Part shown: one piece after another, positions 20,936-33,886 of the stretch
Position numbering within the stretch: position 1 is the first letter of the stretch
Layout: the number at the start of each line of letters is the position of its first letter
Source: Ramlibacter cellulosilyticus
Lineage (GTDB): Bacteria; Pseudomonadota; Gammaproteobacteria; Burkholderiales; Burkholderiaceae_C
Assembly (NCBI RefSeq): GCF_014297465.1
Contig: NZ_JACORT010000003.1
Coordinates: 310,001-374,000, forward strand
Direction: 5' to 3'
Length of the DNA: 64,000 nucleotides
Position numbers and translations under genes: made by a program
Notes under the pieces: model-generated
Told to the model about the DNA's origin: nothing
Databases searched by the model: none
The model's input: the letters and a program-made list of their open reading frames with translations, nothing else

Positions 20936-21566
20936 GACCCGTCAGCACCGCCTGGACTGGGACCCGGTGGGGCTGATGGCGGGCGTCGACGAAGCCGGCC
21001 GCGGCCCCTTGGCCGGCCCGGTGGTGGCTGCCGCGGTGATCCTCGACGACGGCAAGCGCATCCTGGGCCTGAACGACTCCAAGGTCCTCACGGCCCTGCA
21101 GCGCGACAAGCTGTACGACAAGATCCGCGAGAAGGCGCTGTGCTGCTCGGTCGGCATGGCCAGCGTGCAGGAGATCGACACGCTGAACATCTACCACGCG
21201 ACCATGCTGGCGATGAAGCGCGCGGTGGAAGGGCTGCGGCTGAAGCCGGTGAAGGTGCTCGTGGACGGCAATGCGCTGCCCAAGCTGGAGATCCTGTCCG
21301 AGGCCATCGTCGGCGGCGACGCCAAGGTGAAATCGATCTCGGCGGCTTCGATCATCGCCAAGGTCACGCGCGACCGCATGCTCGCGCAGCTGCATGAAGA
21401 ATTCCCGCAGTACGGCTTTGCTGCGCACAAGGGCTACAGCACGCCGGAGCATCTCGAGGCCCTGCGCCTGCACGGGCCGTGCGTGCACCACCGCCGCCAC
21501 TTCGCGCCGGTGGCGGCGACCTTCATGACGCCCGAAGGCGACGTCATCACCCTGAAGGCCGCGTGA
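20907..21566 (+). CDS. rnhB: Ribonuclease HII
   Basis: Cuts the RNA strand of RNA-DNA hybrids, including single misincorporated ribonucleotides. 219 residues from the chosen ATG ([10 protein letters not shown]), which overlaps lpxB by 29 bases; a later in-frame ATG at 20976 ([10 protein letters not shown]) is possible but would leave almost nothing before the catalytic motif. Motif [17 protein letters not shown] and motif [16 protein letters not shown] with the later DG(N) are present. lpxB-rnhB order is conserved. Confidence 0.94.
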   Translation: MPSPKSSRPKTRQHRLDWDPVGLMAGVDEAGRGPLAGPVVAAAVILDDGKRILGLNDSKVLTALQRDKLYDKIREKALCCSVGMASVQEIDTLNIYHATMLAMKRAVEGLRLKPVKVLVDGNALPKLEILSEAIVGGDAKVKSISAASIIAKVTRDRMLAQLHEEFPQYGFAAHKGYSTPEHLEALRLHGPCVHHRRHFAPVAATFMTPEGDVITLKAA

Positions 21567-22336
21567 CCTCCGGCCCGCAGACGATCAGCTCGCGCGACAA
21601 CGCGCTGCTGAAGGATTTGCGCAAGCTGGCGCAGGACAGCCATGCCTACCGCAAGCAGGGACGCATCTGGCTCGAAGGGGACCACCTGTGCCGCGCTGCG
21701 CTGCAGAGAGGGCTGCAGCCGGCGATGGCGGTGTTCCAGATGTCCTGGTTCGACCGGGTCGGCCACGACTGGACCGACGCCGGCGGCAAGGTGGTGATCG
21801 TCGAGGACGCCCTGTTCGACACGATCAGCTCCCTCGAATCGCCGGGACGCATGGGGTTCGTGCTGCCGCTACCTGCGTCGCCGGCACTGGAGCCGCAGGC
21901 CCCGACGGTGGTCCTCGACGGCCTGCAGGACGCGGGCAACGTGGGCACGATCCTGCGCAGCGCGGGCGCCTTCGGCTTCCCGCAGGTGCTCGCGATGAAG
22001 GGCACTGCGGCGCTGTGGAGCCCGAAGGTGCTGCGCGCCGGCATGGGCGCGCATTTCGGCCTGCGCCTCATCGAGGGCGTGCTTCCGGAGCAGCTGGACG
22101 CACTGCAGGTCCCGCTGCTCGCGACGAGTTCGCACCAGGGCGACTACCTGCACCGGGCGAAGCTGCCCTGGCCCTGCGCCTGGGTGCTGGGCCACGAAGG
22201 GCAGGGCGTCAGCGCGGGGCTGGCCCAGCGGGCCAGCCAGTTCGTGCGCATCGTGCAGCCGGGCGGGGAGGAGTCCCTCAACGTCGGCGCCGCGGCGGCG
22301 ATCTGCCTTCACGCGAGCGCAGCGGCACGTTCCTGA
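21563..22336 (+). CDS. TrmH/SpoU family RNA methyltransferase
   Basis: Predicted SAM-dependent 2'-O-ribose methyltransferase of rRNA or tRNA. 257 residues: an N-terminal substrate-binding region ([26 protein letters not shown]), then the SPOUT knot with motif 1 [16 protein letters not shown], motif 2 [10 protein letters not shown] and motif 3 [20 protein letters not shown] start overlapping the rnhB stop by four bases (GTGA). The target nucleotide cannot be told from sequence. Confidence 0.92.
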   Translation: MTSGPQTISSRDNALLKDLRKLAQDSHAYRKQGRIWLEGDHLCRAALQRGLQPAMAVFQMSWFDRVGHDWTDAGGKVVIVEDALFDTISSLESPGRMGFVLPLPASPALEPQAPTVVLDGLQDAGNVGTILRSAGAFGFPQVLAMKGTAALWSPKVLRAGMGAHFGLRLIEGVLPEQLDALQVPLLATSSHQGDYLHRAKLPWPCAWVLGHEGQGVSAGLAQRASQFVRIVQPGGEESLNVGAAAAICLHASAAARS

Positions 22337-22360
22337 GGATGGGGGTTTTCCCTCTCGGGC

Positions 22361-22366
22361 TATAAT
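22361..22366 (+). promoter_or_regulatory. carA -10 box and leader
   Basis: A perfect TATAAT just after the methyltransferase gene, giving a leader of about 120 bases to the carA GTG. The leader contains an inverted repeat, GTACGCCTAGCGC (22392-22404) and GCGTCTAGGGCGTAC (22455-22469), which could form a stem-loop before carA. No convincing -35 is seen. Confidence 0.6.
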
Positions 22367-22489
22367 GAGCGGCTTTCCCGCAAACCCCCGCGTACGCCTA
22401 GCGCATCCAGCCACTCCCCCGACAAAAGCAACATCGAGAGCCGTGCTTTCGATCGCGTCTAGGGCGTACCCGCATCCACGGAGAACCCA

Positions 22490-23662
22490 GTGCTTTCGTC
22501 GCTTCAGGGAGCTTTCCCGCCCGCCATCCTGGCGCTCGCAGACGGCACGGTCTTTATCGGCAGCTCGATCGGTGCCCCCGGCACCACCACCGGCGAAGTC
22601 GTGTTCAACACGGCGCTCACCGGTTACCAGGAAATCCTGACGGACCCGAGCTACGCCCACCAGATCGTCACGCTCACCTATCCCCACATCGGCAACTACG
22701 GCGTCAATGCCGAGGACGTCGAGGCGACGAAGGTGTACGCCGCCGGCCTGATCATCCGCGACCTGCCGCTGATCGCCTCCAGCTTCCGCGCCGACATGAC
22801 CCTGCAGCAGTACCTGCAGCGCGAGAAGACCGTCGGCATCGCGAACATCGACACCCGCAAGCTCACCCGCATCCTGCGCACCAAGGGCGCGCAGAACGGC
22901 GCGATCCTCGCGCTGAAGCAGGGCCAGGAAGTGACGCCGGCACTGGTCGACGAAGCGGTCGCCAAGGCGCGCGCCGAGAAGTCCATGGCGGGCCTGGACC
23001 TCGCCAAGGAAGTGACCGTCACGAAGCCCTACGACTGGGACCAGACCGAGTGGCAGCTGGGCACCGGCTACGGCCAGCTCGAGAACGCGAAGTACCACGT
23101 CGTCGCCTTCGACTACGGCGTGAAGAAGAACATCCTGCGCATGCTCGCCGAGCGCGGCTGCAAGGTGACCGTCGTGCCGGCGAAGACGCCCGCCGCGGAA
23201 GTGAAGAAGCTCAACCCCGACGGCGTGTTCCTGTCCAACGGCCCGGGCGACCCGGAGCCCTGCGACTACGCCATCGACGCCACGCGCGAGCTGATCGAGG
23301 AGGGCTACCCCACCTTCGGCATCTGCCTCGGCCACCAGATCATGGCGCTCGCCTCCGGCGCGAAGACCTTCAAGATGAAGTTCGGCCACCACGGCGCCAA
23401 CCACCCGGTGAAGGACCTCGACACCGGCCGCGTGAGCATCACCAGCCAGAACCACGGCTTCGCGGTGGACGAGAAGACGCTGCCCGCGAACCTGCGCGCC
23501 ACGCACGTGTCGCTGTTCGACGGCACGCTGCAGGGCCTCGCCCGTACGGACAAGCCCGCGTTCTGCTTCCAGGGCCACCCGGAAGCGTCTCCCGGCCCGC
23601 ACGACATCGGCTACCTGTTCGACCGTTTCACCGGCCTGATGGACGAGAAGAAGCGGGGCTAG
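22490..23662 (+). CDS. carA: Carbamoyl phosphate synthase small subunit
   Basis: Glutaminase subunit supplying ammonia to CarB for arginine and pyrimidine synthesis. 390 residues from a GTG start with GGAGA upstream. The class I glutamine amidotransferase domain carries GICLGHQIM (nucleophile Cys) and [11 protein letters not shown] (His and Glu). Odd point: the last codons and the TAG stop (CGG GGC TAG) lie inside the first units of a heptamer array, so the repeat appears to supply the 3' end of the gene. Confidence 0.97.
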   Translation: MLSSLQGAFPPAILALADGTVFIGSSIGAPGTTTGEVVFNTALTGYQEILTDPSYAHQIVTLTYPHIGNYGVNAEDVEATKVYAAGLIIRDLPLIASSFRADMTLQQYLQREKTVGIANIDTRKLTRILRTKGAQNGAILALKQGQEVTPALVDEAVAKARAEKSMAGLDLAKEVTVTKPYDWDQTEWQLGTGYGQLENAKYHVVAFDYGVKKNILRMLAERGCKVTVVPAKTPAAEVKKLNPDGVFLSNGPGDPEPCDYAIDATRELIEEGYPTFGICLGHQIMALASGAKTFKMKFGHHGANHPVKDLDTGRVSITSQNHGFAVDEKTLPANLRATHVSLFDGTLQGLARTDKPAFCFQGHPEASPGPHDIGYLFDRFTGLMDEKKRG

Positions 23663-23690
23663 GGATTAGGGGGTAGGGACTAGGGATCAG
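23655..23690 (+). repeat. Left heptamer array of the carA/carB element
   Basis: GGGGCT, AGGGATT, AGGGGGT, AGGGACT, AGGGATC, AGG: five degenerate AGGGnnT units. It begins within carA (the stop codon is part of it) and ends two bases before the ATG of the four-helix-bundle gene. It is inverted relative to the array at 24053-24086. Confidence 0.88.
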
Positions 23691-23692
23691 GC

Positions 23693-24067
23693 ATGGAAGT
23701 CAGAAGCTACAAAGACCTTGCTGTGTGGCAGAAGGCCATGGAGCTGACTTCGTCTGTCTATCGCATGACGGCGGAATTGCCGTCGGATGAGCGTTTCGGG
23801 CTGATTTCCCAGGCACGTAGGGCAGCGGTGTCAGTGCCCGCAAATATCGCCGAGGGACATCGCCGCTCGTCCACGAAGGACTATCTCCGGTTCCTGTCCA
23901 TCGCAGCAGGATCTCTCGCAGAACTCGAGACGCTTATCGAATTGGCGTCTCGCTTGTACCGAATTCAATCAACTCACTTGGACGAGCTGGTTGGCAGCGC
24001 AGATGAGGTTGGAAGGATGCTCCGCGGCATTCAGCAGAAGCTGGAAGCGAAGCTCCCTAACCCCTAG
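23693..24067 (+). CDS. Four helix bundle protein (23S rRNA-intervening sequence protein family)
   Basis: 124 residues of the S23/IVP four-helix-bundle family. Typical features: the opening VRSYKDLAVWQKAMEL, then LISQARRAAVSVPANIAEG (the family's most conserved stretch), DYLRFLSIAAGSLAELET and the last helix DEVGRMLRGIQQKLEAKL. Proteins of this family are encoded within 23S rRNA intervening sequences and as stand-alone genes, and resemble the Avd accessory protein of diversity-generating retroelements; the molecular role of stand-alone copies is unknown. Its ATG directly follows the left heptamer array, with no clear Shine-Dalgarno. Its last residues (PNP) and TAG stop lie in the right array. 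GC is clearly lower than in neighbouring genes, suggesting transfer. Confidence 0.88.
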   Translation: MEVRSYKDLAVWQKAMELTSSVYRMTAELPSDERFGLISQARRAAVSVPANIAEGHRRSSTKDYLRFLSIAAGSLAELETLIELASRLYRIQSTHLDELVGSADEVGRMLRGIQQKLEAKLPNP

Positions 24068-24086
24068 GCCCTAGCCCCTAGTCCCT
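24053..24086 (-). repeat. Right heptamer array of the carA/carB element
   Basis: Read on the minus strand: AGGGACT, AGGGGCT, AGGGCCT, AGGGGTT, AGGGAG. It starts inside the 3' end of the four-helix-bundle gene and ends eight bases before the carB ATG, leaving carB without a visible ribosome binding site (TTTTACAG precedes the ATG). Confidence 0.88.
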
Positions 24087-24093
24087 TTTACAG

Positions 24094-27363
<3,270 letters not shown>

Positions 27364-27406
27364 CCGGGGCCCGGGCCCCAGCCACCGCTGGGGAACGCCG
27401 GGCCGC

Positions 27407-27438
27407 TTGACGCGGCCCGCGTGCCCCGGTTTTATAAT
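27407..27438 (+). promoter_or_regulatory. greA promoter
   Basis: A perfect -10 TATAAT (27433-27438) with TTGACG (27407-27412) upstream. The spacer is 20 bases, longer than ideal, so the -10 is the safer part of the call. A transcript from here would begin just before a terminator-like hairpin in the greA leader. Confidence 0.6.
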
Positions 27439-27453
27439 CCGGCCCAACACCAG

Positions 27454-27490
27454 AACCGCCGAGCGGCAACGTTCGGCGGTTTCGCTTTTG
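27454..27490 (+). terminator. Terminator-like hairpin in the greA leader
   Basis: AACCGCCGA, a nine-base loop, then TTCGGCGGTT followed by TCGCTTTTG. Stem plus T-rich tail placed between the promoter and the greA start suggests premature termination. In E. coli the greA leader also terminates early and releases the small RNA GraL; similarity here is in layout only. Confidence 0.65.
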
Positions 27491-27506
27491 CAGGAGACAA
27501 CCCGAG

Positions 27507-27986
27507 ATGGCCACCACCATTCCCATCACCACCCGCGGTGCCGAGAAGCTCAAGGCCGAACTGCACCGCCTGAAGACGGTCGACCGTCCCGGCGTGATCC
27601 AGGCGATCGCCGAGGCGCGCGCCCAGGGCGACCTGTCGGAGAACGCGGAGTACGACGCCGCCAAGGACCGCCAGGGCTTCATCGAGGGCCGCATCCGCGA
27701 GCTCGAAGGCAAGCTGGCCGCCGCCCAGGTCATCGACCCCTCGTCGCTGGACGCGGGCGGCCGCGTCGTGTTCGGCGCCACCGTGGAACTGGAGGAAGAG
27801 ACCTCCGGCGAGACCGTGAAGTACCAGATCGTCGGCGAGGACGAGGCCGACCTGAAGCAGGGCCTGATCAACGTCTCCAGCCCGATCGCCCGCGCGCTGA
27901 TCGGCAAGGAAGAGGGCGACACCGCCGAAGTGCAGGCGCCCGGCGGCACCAAGCGCTACGAGATCGTGGCGGTCAACTACATCTGA
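27507..27986 (+). CDS. greA: Transcription elongation factor GreA
   Basis: Rescues backtracked RNA polymerase by stimulating cleavage of the 3' end of the transcript. 159 residues: an N-terminal coiled coil carrying the acidic tip ([16 protein letters not shown], with the catalytic acidic pair) and a C-terminal FKBP-like domain (about 83-158). AGGAG precedes the ATG. It follows carB as in many proteobacteria and shares its stop with the next gene's start. Confidence 0.97.
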   Translation: MATTIPITTRGAEKLKAELHRLKTVDRPGVIQAIAEARAQGDLSENAEYDAAKDRQGFIEGRIRELEGKLAAAQVIDPSSLDAGGRVVFGATVELEEETSGETVKYQIVGEDEADLKQGLINVSSPIARALIGKEEGDTAEVQAPGGTKRYEIVAVNYI

Positions 27987-28408
27987 TGGACTGGAAGCAG
28001 CGGCTGGCGGTGCTCGCGGCGGCCCTCTGGTGGGGCAGCCTCTGCGCCATCGGCTTCCTGGCCGTGCCGCTGCTGTTCGCGAATGCCTCCTCGCCCGCCG
28101 TTGCCGGCAGCCTGGCAGGCAAGCTCTTCAGCGCGGAGTCGTGGGTGGGGCTGGGTTGCGGGCTCGTGCTGCTGATGGGCGCGCGGCAGCGCGACGGAAC
28201 GGCGACGATGGACTGGGCTTCAGGCGCCGTGGTCTACGTGCTGCTGGGGATGCTGGCCGCGCTGCTGCAGGAGTTCGCGATCGCGCCGCACATCCTGGCG
28301 CGCCAGGACCTGCGGTTCTGGCACACGGCGGGCACGGCGGCATTCGCGGTGCAGTGGCTGTGTGCCCTGGTGGTCCTCTGGAAGCTCAGTCGGCCCGGGT
28401 CTTCTTGA
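27986..28408 (+). CDS. DUF4149 domain-containing membrane protein
   Basis: 140-residue predicted inner-membrane protein with four hydrophobic helices (about residues 5-32, 43-62, 70-90 and 112-133). It resembles the DUF4149/TMEM205-like family commonly placed after greA in Burkholderiales; function unknown. The ATG overlaps the greA stop by one base (TGATG). Its 3' end overlaps convergent yhbY by 23 bases. Confidence 0.75.
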   Translation: MDWKQRLAVLAAALWWGSLCAIGFLAVPLLFANASSPAVAGSLAGKLFSAESWVGLGCGLVLLMGARQRDGTATMDWASGAVVYVLLGMLAALLQEFAIAPHILARQDLRFWHTAGTAAFAVQWLCALVVLWKLSRPGSS

Positions 28409-28859
28409 CCGACTTCTGCTTGGGCTTCGCCTTCTTCACCATCCCGCCGGTCGTCAGTCGCTGGTTGCCCAGCACCCGCACCTTGCGCACCTCGGGCCGC
28501 TGGCCGCCGCGGCTGGAGTTCTTGATGACCTTGTATTCGCGCGGGCCGGGCTTGCGATCCTCGTCCTCGGCCTTCACCTTCCTGGGCTTGGGCCGCCACA
28601 GGACCAGGAGCTTGCCGATGTGCTGGATGGGCGCGGCGTTGAGTTCGTCGGCCAGCTGCTGGTAGATCGCTTCCCGCGCCTCGCGGTCGTCGCCCAGCAC
28701 GCGGACCTTGATCAGGCCGTGCGCGTTGAGGGCGGCGTCGGTCTCCTTCTTGACGGCGGGCGTGAGGCCGTCGTTGCCGATCATGACCACGGGATCCAGG
28801 TGGTGGGCTTCGGCTCGGTGGGCCTTGCGGTCCTGGATGGAAAGTTGAATGGCTGGCAT
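28386..28859 (-). CDS. yhbY: YhbY-family RNA-binding protein (CRM domain)
   Basis: Predicted ribosome-assembly factor that binds pre-50S particles. 157 residues: the CRM domain occupies residues 1-95, with the GxxG-type loop [11 protein letters not shown] and [29 protein letters not shown]. The C-terminal 60 residues form a basic extension rich in Lys and Arg, longer than the E. coli protein (97 residues). It lies head-to-head with rlmE, 21 bases apart, so both rRNA-related genes may share a promoter region. Confidence 0.88.
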   Translation of the reverse strand: MPAIQLSIQDRKAHRAEAHHLDPVVMIGNDGLTPAVKKETDAALNAHGLIKVRVLGDDREAREAIYQQLADELNAAPIQHIGKLLVLWRPKPRKVKAEDEDRKPGPREYKVIKNSSRGGQRPEVRKVRVLGNQRLTTGGMVKKAKPKQKSVKKTRAD

Positions 28860-28880
28860 GCCTCTATTATCGGTTCCCAC

Positions 28881-29543
28881 ATGAAGGTCAAGACGAAAAG
28901 CAAGAAGGTCAACAAGGCGTGGTTGAACGACCACGTCAACGACCCGTACGTGAAGCTCGCCCAGAAGGAGGGCTACCGCGCGCGCGCGGCCTACAAGCTC
29001 AAGGAGATCGACGAGTCGCTGCACCTGCTGAAGCCGGGGCAGGTGGTCGTCGACTTGGGCTCCACGCCCGGTGCCTGGAGCCAGTACGTGCGCCGCAAGC
29101 TGGCGCCGGAAGGCGCCGCGGCGGGCGTGCTGGAGGGCCAGATCCTGGCGCTGGACATCCTGCCCATGGACCCGGTCGAGGGCGTCACCTTCATCCAGGG
29201 CGACTTCCGCGAGCCCGGGCCGGCCTTGAAGCTGGGCGAGATCCTGGCCGGCCGCAAGGCGGACGTGGTGGTCTCGGACATGGCCCCGAATCTGTCGGGG
29301 ATTCCGTCCTCCGACAGCGCGCGCATCGCGCATCTGGTGGAATTGGCGGTGGATTTCGCCCAGGCGCACCTGAAGCCCGAAGGTGCGCTGGTCTGCAAGG
29401 TCTTCCACGGCAGCGGCTACAGCCAGCTCGTGAAGTTGTTCAAGGAACAATTCCGCATCGTGAAGCCCTTGAAGCCCAAGGCGTCCCGCGACAAGTCCTC
29501 GGAAACCTTCCTCGTGGGCATCGGCCTCAAGCCGGCCCGATAA
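28881..29543 (+). CDS. rlmE: 23S rRNA (uridine-2552-2'-O)-methyltransferase
   Basis: FtsJ/RrmJ enzyme methylating U2552 of 23S rRNA in the A loop. 220 residues. Rossmann-fold SAM motif [15 protein letters not shown], the catalytic Asp in [11 protein letters not shown], and Lys/Glu residues in [16 protein letters not shown] and [10 protein letters not shown] complete the K-D-K-E set. Upstream of ftsH, the classic ftsJ-ftsH order. Confidence 0.96.
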   Translation: MKVKTKSKKVNKAWLNDHVNDPYVKLAQKEGYRARAAYKLKEIDESLHLLKPGQVVVDLGSTPGAWSQYVRRKLAPEGAAAGVLEGQILALDILPMDPVEGVTFIQGDFREPGPALKLGEILAGRKADVVVSDMAPNLSGIPSSDSARIAHLVELAVDFAQAHLKPEGALVCKVFHGSGYSQLVKLFKEQFRIVKPLKPKASRDKSSETFLVGIGLKPAR

Positions 29544-29572
29544 GTGGGGTCTTGTCCTGCATCAACGGGGCC

Positions 29573-29589
29573 CGCGCTCCTATGGAGCG
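29573..29589. other. Short perfect palindrome upstream of ftsH
   Basis: GCGCTCC, TAT, GGAGCGC: a seven-base perfect stem with a three-base loop, followed by GTAGTAAAAATAG. It could be a weak terminator for rlmE or an intergenic repeat. I see no second copy in the window. Confidence 0.5.
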
Positions 29590-29615
29590 CGTAGTAAAAA
29601 TAGATCGTTCCGTAG

Positions 29616-29622
29616 CTTGAAA
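29616..29622 (+). promoter_or_regulatory. Possible heat-shock sigma -35 of ftsH
   Basis: CTTGAAA equals the sigma-32 -35 core, in the gap before ftsH, a known heat-shock gene in many proteobacteria. No convincing CCCCAT-type -10 is found 13-14 bases later, so this remains weak. Confidence 0.3.
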
Positions 29623-29684
29623 CCCCTAGAATGGGCGTCACCTGACCTCGTGCAGATGAGGTCGCGCCTTCCCGGAGACTTGTT

Positions 29685-31592
29685 TTGAACAATCAGTGGT
29701 TTTCCAAGATCGCCGTCTGGCTGGTGATCGCACTGGTGCTATTCACCGTTTTCAAGCAGTTCGACACGCGGGGGGCCGCAGGCGCTTCCGTGGTCGGCTA
29801 CTCGGATTTCCTGGAGCAGGTCCGCAACAAGCAGATCAAGAACGCCGTCATCCAGGAAGGCCAGGGCGGCACCGAAATCGTCGCCATCACCACGGACGAC
29901 CGCAAGGTGCGCACCACGGCCACCTACCTCGATCGCGGCCTCGTCGGCGACCTGATCAACAACGGCGTCAAGTTCGACGTCAAGCCGCGCGAGGAAGGCT
30001 CGCTCCTGATGACGCTGCTCGTGAGCTGGGGCCCCATGCTCCTGCTGATCGGCGTCTGGATCTACTTCATGCGCCAGATGCAGGGCGGCGGCAAGGGCGG
30101 TGCCTTCAGCTTCGGCAAGTCCAAGGCCCGCATGCTCGACGAGAGCAGCAACCAGCTGACGTTCAGCGACGTCGCCGGCTGCGACGAGGCCAAGGAAGAG
30201 ACCAAGGAAGTCGTCGACTTCCTGAAGGACCCGCAGAAGTTCCAGAAGCTCGGCGGCCGCATCCCGCGGGGCCTGCTGCTGGTCGGCCCCCCGGGCACCG
30301 GCAAGACGCTGCTGGCCAAGGCCATCGCCGGCGAGGCCAAGGTGCCGTTCTTCTCGATCTCCGGTTCGGACTTCGTCGAGATGTTCGTGGGCGTGGGCGC
30401 GGCCCGCGTGCGCGACATGTTCGAGAACGCCAAGAAGAACGCCCCCTGCATCATCTTCATCGATGAAATCGACGCGGTCGGCCGCCAGCGCGGCGCGGGC
30501 CTCGGCGGCGGCAACGACGAGCGCGAGCAGACCCTCAACCAGATGCTGGTGGAGATGGACGGCTTCGAGACCAACCTCGGCGTGATCGTCATCGCGGCGA
30601 CCAACCGTCCCGACATCCTGGACGCCGCCCTGCTGCGCCCGGGCCGCTTCGACCGCCAGGTCTACGTGACGCTGCCGGACATCCGCGGCCGCGAGCAGAT
30701 CCTGAACGTCCACATGCGCAAGATCCCGATCGGCCAGGACGTCAAGGCCGAGATCATCGCGCGCGGCACGCCGGGCATGTCCGGCGCCGACCTGGCCAAC
30801 CTGTGCAACGAAGCCGCCCTGATGGCCGCCCGCCGCAACGCGCGCGTGGTGGAGATGCAGGACTTCGAGAAGGCCAAGGACAAGATCATCATGGGCCCGG
30901 AGCGCAAGTCCGTGGTCATGCCGGAAGAGGAACGCCGCAACACGGCCTACCACGAGTCCGGCCACGCGATCATCGGCAAGCTGCTGCCCAAGTGCGACCC
31001 CGTGCACAAGGTGACCATCATCCCGCGCGGCCGCGCGCTGGGCGTGACGATGTCGCTGCCGGAGAAGGACCGCTACAGCTACGACCGCGACTACATGCTC
31101 AACCAGATCAGCATGCTGTTCGGCGGCCGGATCGCGGAAGAGGTGTTCATGAACCAGATGACCACCGGCGCCAGCAACGACTTCGAGCGCGCCACGCACC
31201 TGGCACGCGACATGGTCATGCGCTACGGCATGTCCGACGCGCTGGGCCCGATGGTCTACGCGGAGAACGAGGGCGAGGTCTTCCTGGGCCGCTCGGTCAC
31301 CAAGACCACCAACATCTCCGAGCAGACCATGCAGAAGGTCGACCTCGAGGTGCGCCGCATCATCGACGAGCAGTACTCGCTGGCGCGCAAGCTCATCGAG
31401 GACAACAGCGACAAGATGCACGCCATGGCGAAGGCCCTGCTCGAGTGGGAAACCATCGACGCCGAGCAGATCGACGACATCATGGCCGGCAAGGAGCCGC
31501 GCCCGCCCAAGGACTTCACGCCGCGCGCCGGCAACTCCGGTGGCACGGGCGGCCCGACGGCTGCCGCGAATCCGGAACCGAACGCCGCGTAA
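29685..31592 (+). CDS. ftsH: ATP-dependent zinc metalloprotease FtsH
   Basis: Membrane-anchored AAA+ protease degrading LpxC, sigma-32 and misassembled membrane proteins. 635 residues from a TTG start (CGGAGA upstream; protein [12 protein letters not shown]). Two membrane helices (about 7-24 and 105-125), Walker [14 protein letters not shown], pore loop MFVGVGA, Walker [12 protein letters not shown], second-region-of-homology Arg, and the zinc motif HESGH. The use of TTG may keep levels low. Its stop is followed after four bases by a heptamer-array element. Confidence 0.97.
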   Translation: MNNQWFSKIAVWLVIALVLFTVFKQFDTRGAAGASVVGYSDFLEQVRNKQIKNAVIQEGQGGTEIVAITTDDRKVRTTATYLDRGLVGDLINNGVKFDVKPREEGSLLMTLLVSWGPMLLLIGVWIYFMRQMQGGGKGGAFSFGKSKARMLDESSNQLTFSDVAGCDEAKEETKEVVDFLKDPQKFQKLGGRIPRGLLLVGPPGTGKTLLAKAIAGEAKVPFFSISGSDFVEMFVGVGAARVRDMFENAKKNAPCIIFIDEIDAVGRQRGAGLGGGNDEREQTLNQMLVEMDGFETNLGVIVIAATNRPDILDAALLRPGRFDRQVYVTLPDIRGREQILNVHMRKIPIGQDVKAEIIARGTPGMSGADLANLCNEAALMAARRNARVVEMQDFEKAKDKIIMGPERKSVVMPEEERRNTAYHESGHAIIGKLLPKCDPVHKVTIIPRGRALGVTMSLPEKDRYSYDRDYMLNQISMLFGGRIAEEVFMNQMTTGASNDFERATHLARDMVMRYGMSDALGPMVYAENEGEVFLGRSVTKTTNISEQTMQKVDLEVRRIIDEQYSLARKLIEDNSDKMHAMAKALLEWETIDAEQIDDIMAGKEPRPPKDFTPRAGNSGGTGGPTAAANPEPNAA

Positions 31593-31596
31593 AGCC

Positions 31597-31684
31597 AGGG
31601 GCTAGGGGCTAGGGGCTAGGGGCTAGGGGCTAGGGATTGGGGAGATTACTCCCTAGTCCTTAGGCCCTAGCCCCTAGCCCCTTT
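31597..31684. repeat. Inverted AGGGGCT heptamer-array element (ftsH/folP)
   Basis: The best-formed copy. The left arm has five perfect AGGGGCT units in a row, then AGGGATT and GGGGAG. After a four-base loop ATTA, the right arm on the minus strand reads (outer to inner) AGGGGCT, AGGGGCT, AGGGCCT, AAGGACT, AGGGAG. It could fold into a long hairpin; the left arm also has six runs of at least three G separated by three bases, a strong quadruplex pattern. Confidence 0.92.
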
Positions 31685-31706
31685 GTACGACAGGCACAAT
31701 CCGCTT

Positions 31707-32555
31707 ATGCACATGCAGTGGCAGACCACGCGCTTCGCGATCGCGCTCGACCGGCCGAAGGTGATGGGCATCGTCAACGTGACGCCCGACTCCTTCTCGG
31801 ACGGCGGGCGCTTCGCCAGCACGCGCACGGCGCTGGAGCACTGCGAGGAGCTGATCCGCGACGGTGCCGACATCCTGGACATCGGCGGCGAATCCACCCG
31901 GCCGGGCATCGCGCCCGTGCCCCTGGAGGAGGAGCGCGCCCGCGTGATGCCGGTCGTGCGCGCCGCCGTGAAGTTCGGCCTGCCCATCTCGGTGGACACG
32001 TACAAGCCCGAGATCATGCAGGAGGCGCTGGACCTGGGCGTGGACATCGTCAACGACGTCTGGGCCCTGCAGCGGCCTGGCGCGGTGGACGTCGTGGCCG
32101 GCCACGCGTCCTGCGGCGTGTGCCTGATGCACATGCACGGCGAGCCGCAGACGATGCAGCGCGCGCCCATGCTCGGCGACGCCGTGCCGCAGGTGCGCGA
32201 GTTCCTGCGCGATCGCAGCGAGGCGCTGCGGCAGCGCGGCGTGTCCGTGAGCCGCATCGTGTGGGACCCGGGCATCGGCTTCGGCAAGACGGTGGAGCAG
32301 AATTTCGCGCTGCTCGCGCGCCAGCGCGAGCTGCTGCACGACGGCTATCCGGTGCTCGCCGGCTGGTCGCGCAAGTCCTCGCTCGGCAAGGTGACCGGCG
32401 CGGGCGTGCACGAGCGCATGCTGCCCAGCGTGGTGACGGCGGTGCTCGCGGTGGAGAAGGGTGCGCGGATCGTGCGGGTGCACGACGTGCGCGAGACAGT
32501 GGCGGCGCTCAAGGTCTGGAGCGCCATGCAGGACCAGGGAGACGGAACGACATGA
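31707..32555 (+). CDS. folP: Dihydropteroate synthase
   Basis: Joins p-aminobenzoate to the pterin pyrophosphate in folate synthesis; sulfonamide target. 282 residues. Family signatures: [18 protein letters not shown] near the N-terminus, [19 protein letters not shown] and the C-terminal RVHDV. Start ATG at MHMQWQ; MQWQ six bases later is equally possible. The ATG overlap with glmM and the ftsH-folP-glmM order are conserved. Confidence 0.97.
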   Translation: MHMQWQTTRFAIALDRPKVMGIVNVTPDSFSDGGRFASTRTALEHCEELIRDGADILDIGGESTRPGIAPVPLEEERARVMPVVRAAVKFGLPISVDTYKPEIMQEALDLGVDIVNDVWALQRPGAVDVVAGHASCGVCLMHMHGEPQTMQRAPMLGDAVPQVREFLRDRSEALRQRGVSVSRIVWDPGIGFGKTVEQNFALLARQRELLHDGYPVLAGWSRKSSLGKVTGAGVHERMLPSVVTAVLAVEKGARIVRVHDVRETVAALKVWSAMQDQGDGTT

Positions 32556-33886
32556 GCAGGCAGTATTTCGGCACCGACGGCATCCGGGGCACGGTAGGCG
32601 AGCCGCCCATCACGCCCGACTTCGTGCTGCGGCTCGCCCACGCGGTGGGCCGCGTCCTCAAGCGCACCGAGGAGCGTCCCACGGTGCTGATCGGCAAGGA
32701 CACGCGCATCTCCGGCTACATGCTGGAAAGCGCGCTGGAGTCCGGCTTCAACTCCGCGGGCGTCGACGTGGTGCTGCTCGGCCCCTTGCCGACCCCCGGT
32801 GTCGCGTACCTCACGAAGGCGCAGCGCGCGAGCCTGGGCGTGGTGATCAGCGCGAGCCACAACCCGTATCCGGACAACGGCATCAAGTTCTTCAGCGCGC
32901 AAGGCACCAAGCTGCCGGACGACTGGGAGAGCGACGTGGAGGCCGCCCTGCAGCAGCCGCCGCAGTGGGCCGACTCCGCGAGCCTGGGCAAGACGCGCCG
33001 CCTCGAGGATGCGGCCGGCCGCTACATCGAGTTCGCCAAGAGCACCTTCGCGCAGGACCTCACGCTCAAGGGCATGAAGATCGCGGTGGACGCCGCGCAC
33101 GGCGCCGCGTACCACATCGCCCCCAAGGTGTTCCACGAACTGGGCGCCGAGGTGTACTGCATGGGCTGCTCGCCCGACGGCCTCAACATCAACGACAAGG
33201 TGGGCGCCACGCACCCCGAGGCGCTGGTGAGCGCGGTGCGTGCCAACCAGGCGGACTTCGGCATCGCCCTGGACGGCGACGCCGACCGGCTGCAGGTGGT
33301 GGACGCCAGCGGCCGCCTGTTCAACGGCGACGAGCTGCTGTACCTGATGGTGATGGACCGCCTCGCGCAAGGGCAGCGCGTGCCCGGCGCCGTCGGCACG
33401 CTCATGACCAACATGGCCGTGGAGCTCGCGCTCAAGGCGAAGGACGTGGAGTTCGTGCGCGCCAAGGTCGGCGACCGGTACGTGCTGGAGGAGCTGGAGA
33501 AGCGCGGCTGGCTGCTGGGCGGCGAAGGCTCGGGCCACCTGCTCGCGCTGGACAAGCACACCACCGGCGACGGCCTCATCAGCGCGCTGCAGGTGCTCAA
33601 GGCGAGCGCGCGCAGCGGCAGGTCGCTCGCGCAGCTGCTCGAGGGCGTGAGCCTGTTCCCGCAGACGCTGATCAACGTGCGGCTGCAGCCCGGGCAGGAC
33701 TGGAAGAAGAACGAGAAGCTCTCCGCCGAGTGCGAGCGCCTGCAGAAGGAGCTGGAAGGCTCCGGCCGCGTGCTGATCCGCGCGAGCGGCACCGAGCCCG
33801 TGCTGCGCGTGATGGTGGAGGCGAGCGACGCGCAGGTGGCGCAGCGCAGCGCCGAGCGCCTGGCCGACGCCGTGCGCGCCGGATGA
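32552..33886 (+). CDS. glmM: Phosphoglucosamine mutase
   Basis: Converts glucosamine-6-P to glucosamine-1-P for UDP-GlcNAc. 444 residues. N-terminal [15 protein letters not shown], the phosphoserine loop [17 protein letters not shown], the metal loop LDGDADRLQ, the sugar-binding GGEGSGHLL and the C-terminal [12 protein letters not shown]. It overlaps folP by four bases (ATGA) and the MOSC gene by four bases. Confidence 0.97.
   Translation: MSRQYFGTDGIRGTVGEPPITPDFVLRLAHAVGRVLKRTEERPTVLIGKDTRISGYMLESALESGFNSAGVDVVLLGPLPTPGVAYLTKAQRASLGVVISASHNPYPDNGIKFFSAQGTKLPDDWESDVEAALQQPPQWADSASLGKTRRLEDAAGRYIEFAKSTFAQDLTLKGMKIAVDAAHGAAYHIAPKVFHELGAEVYCMGCSPDGLNINDKVGATHPEALVSAVRANQADFGIALDGDADRLQVVDASGRLFNGDELLYLMVMDRLAQGQRVPGAVGTLMTNMAVELALKAKDVEFVRAKVGDRYVLEELEKRGWLLGGEGSGHLLALDKHTTGDGLISALQVLKASARSGRSLAQLLEGVSLFPQTLINVRLQPGQDWKKNEKLSAECERLQKELEGSGRVLIRASGTEPVLRVMVEASDAQVAQRSAERLADAVRAG

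Larger units (their letters stand above)
23655..24086 (+). mobile_element. Candidate mobile element: heptamer inverted arrays enclosing an S23-family gene
   Basis: About 430 bases bounded by inverted arrays of AGGGnnT heptamers and carrying exactly one gene, of the 23S-rRNA-intervening-sequence protein family. It interrupts carA-carB, which are normally adjacent. Three hand-counted 60-base stretches of the interior are 52, 60 and 55 percent GC, against 67 percent for one in carA. The same arrays without the gene occur at 10415, 31597 and 49670. Mobility is an inference; no transposase is visible. Confidence 0.45.

Noticed and set aside
29616..29640. A confident sigma-32 promoter for ftsH
   Set aside because: CTTGAAA is present, but no matching -10 lies at the right distance; kept only as a low-confidence feature.
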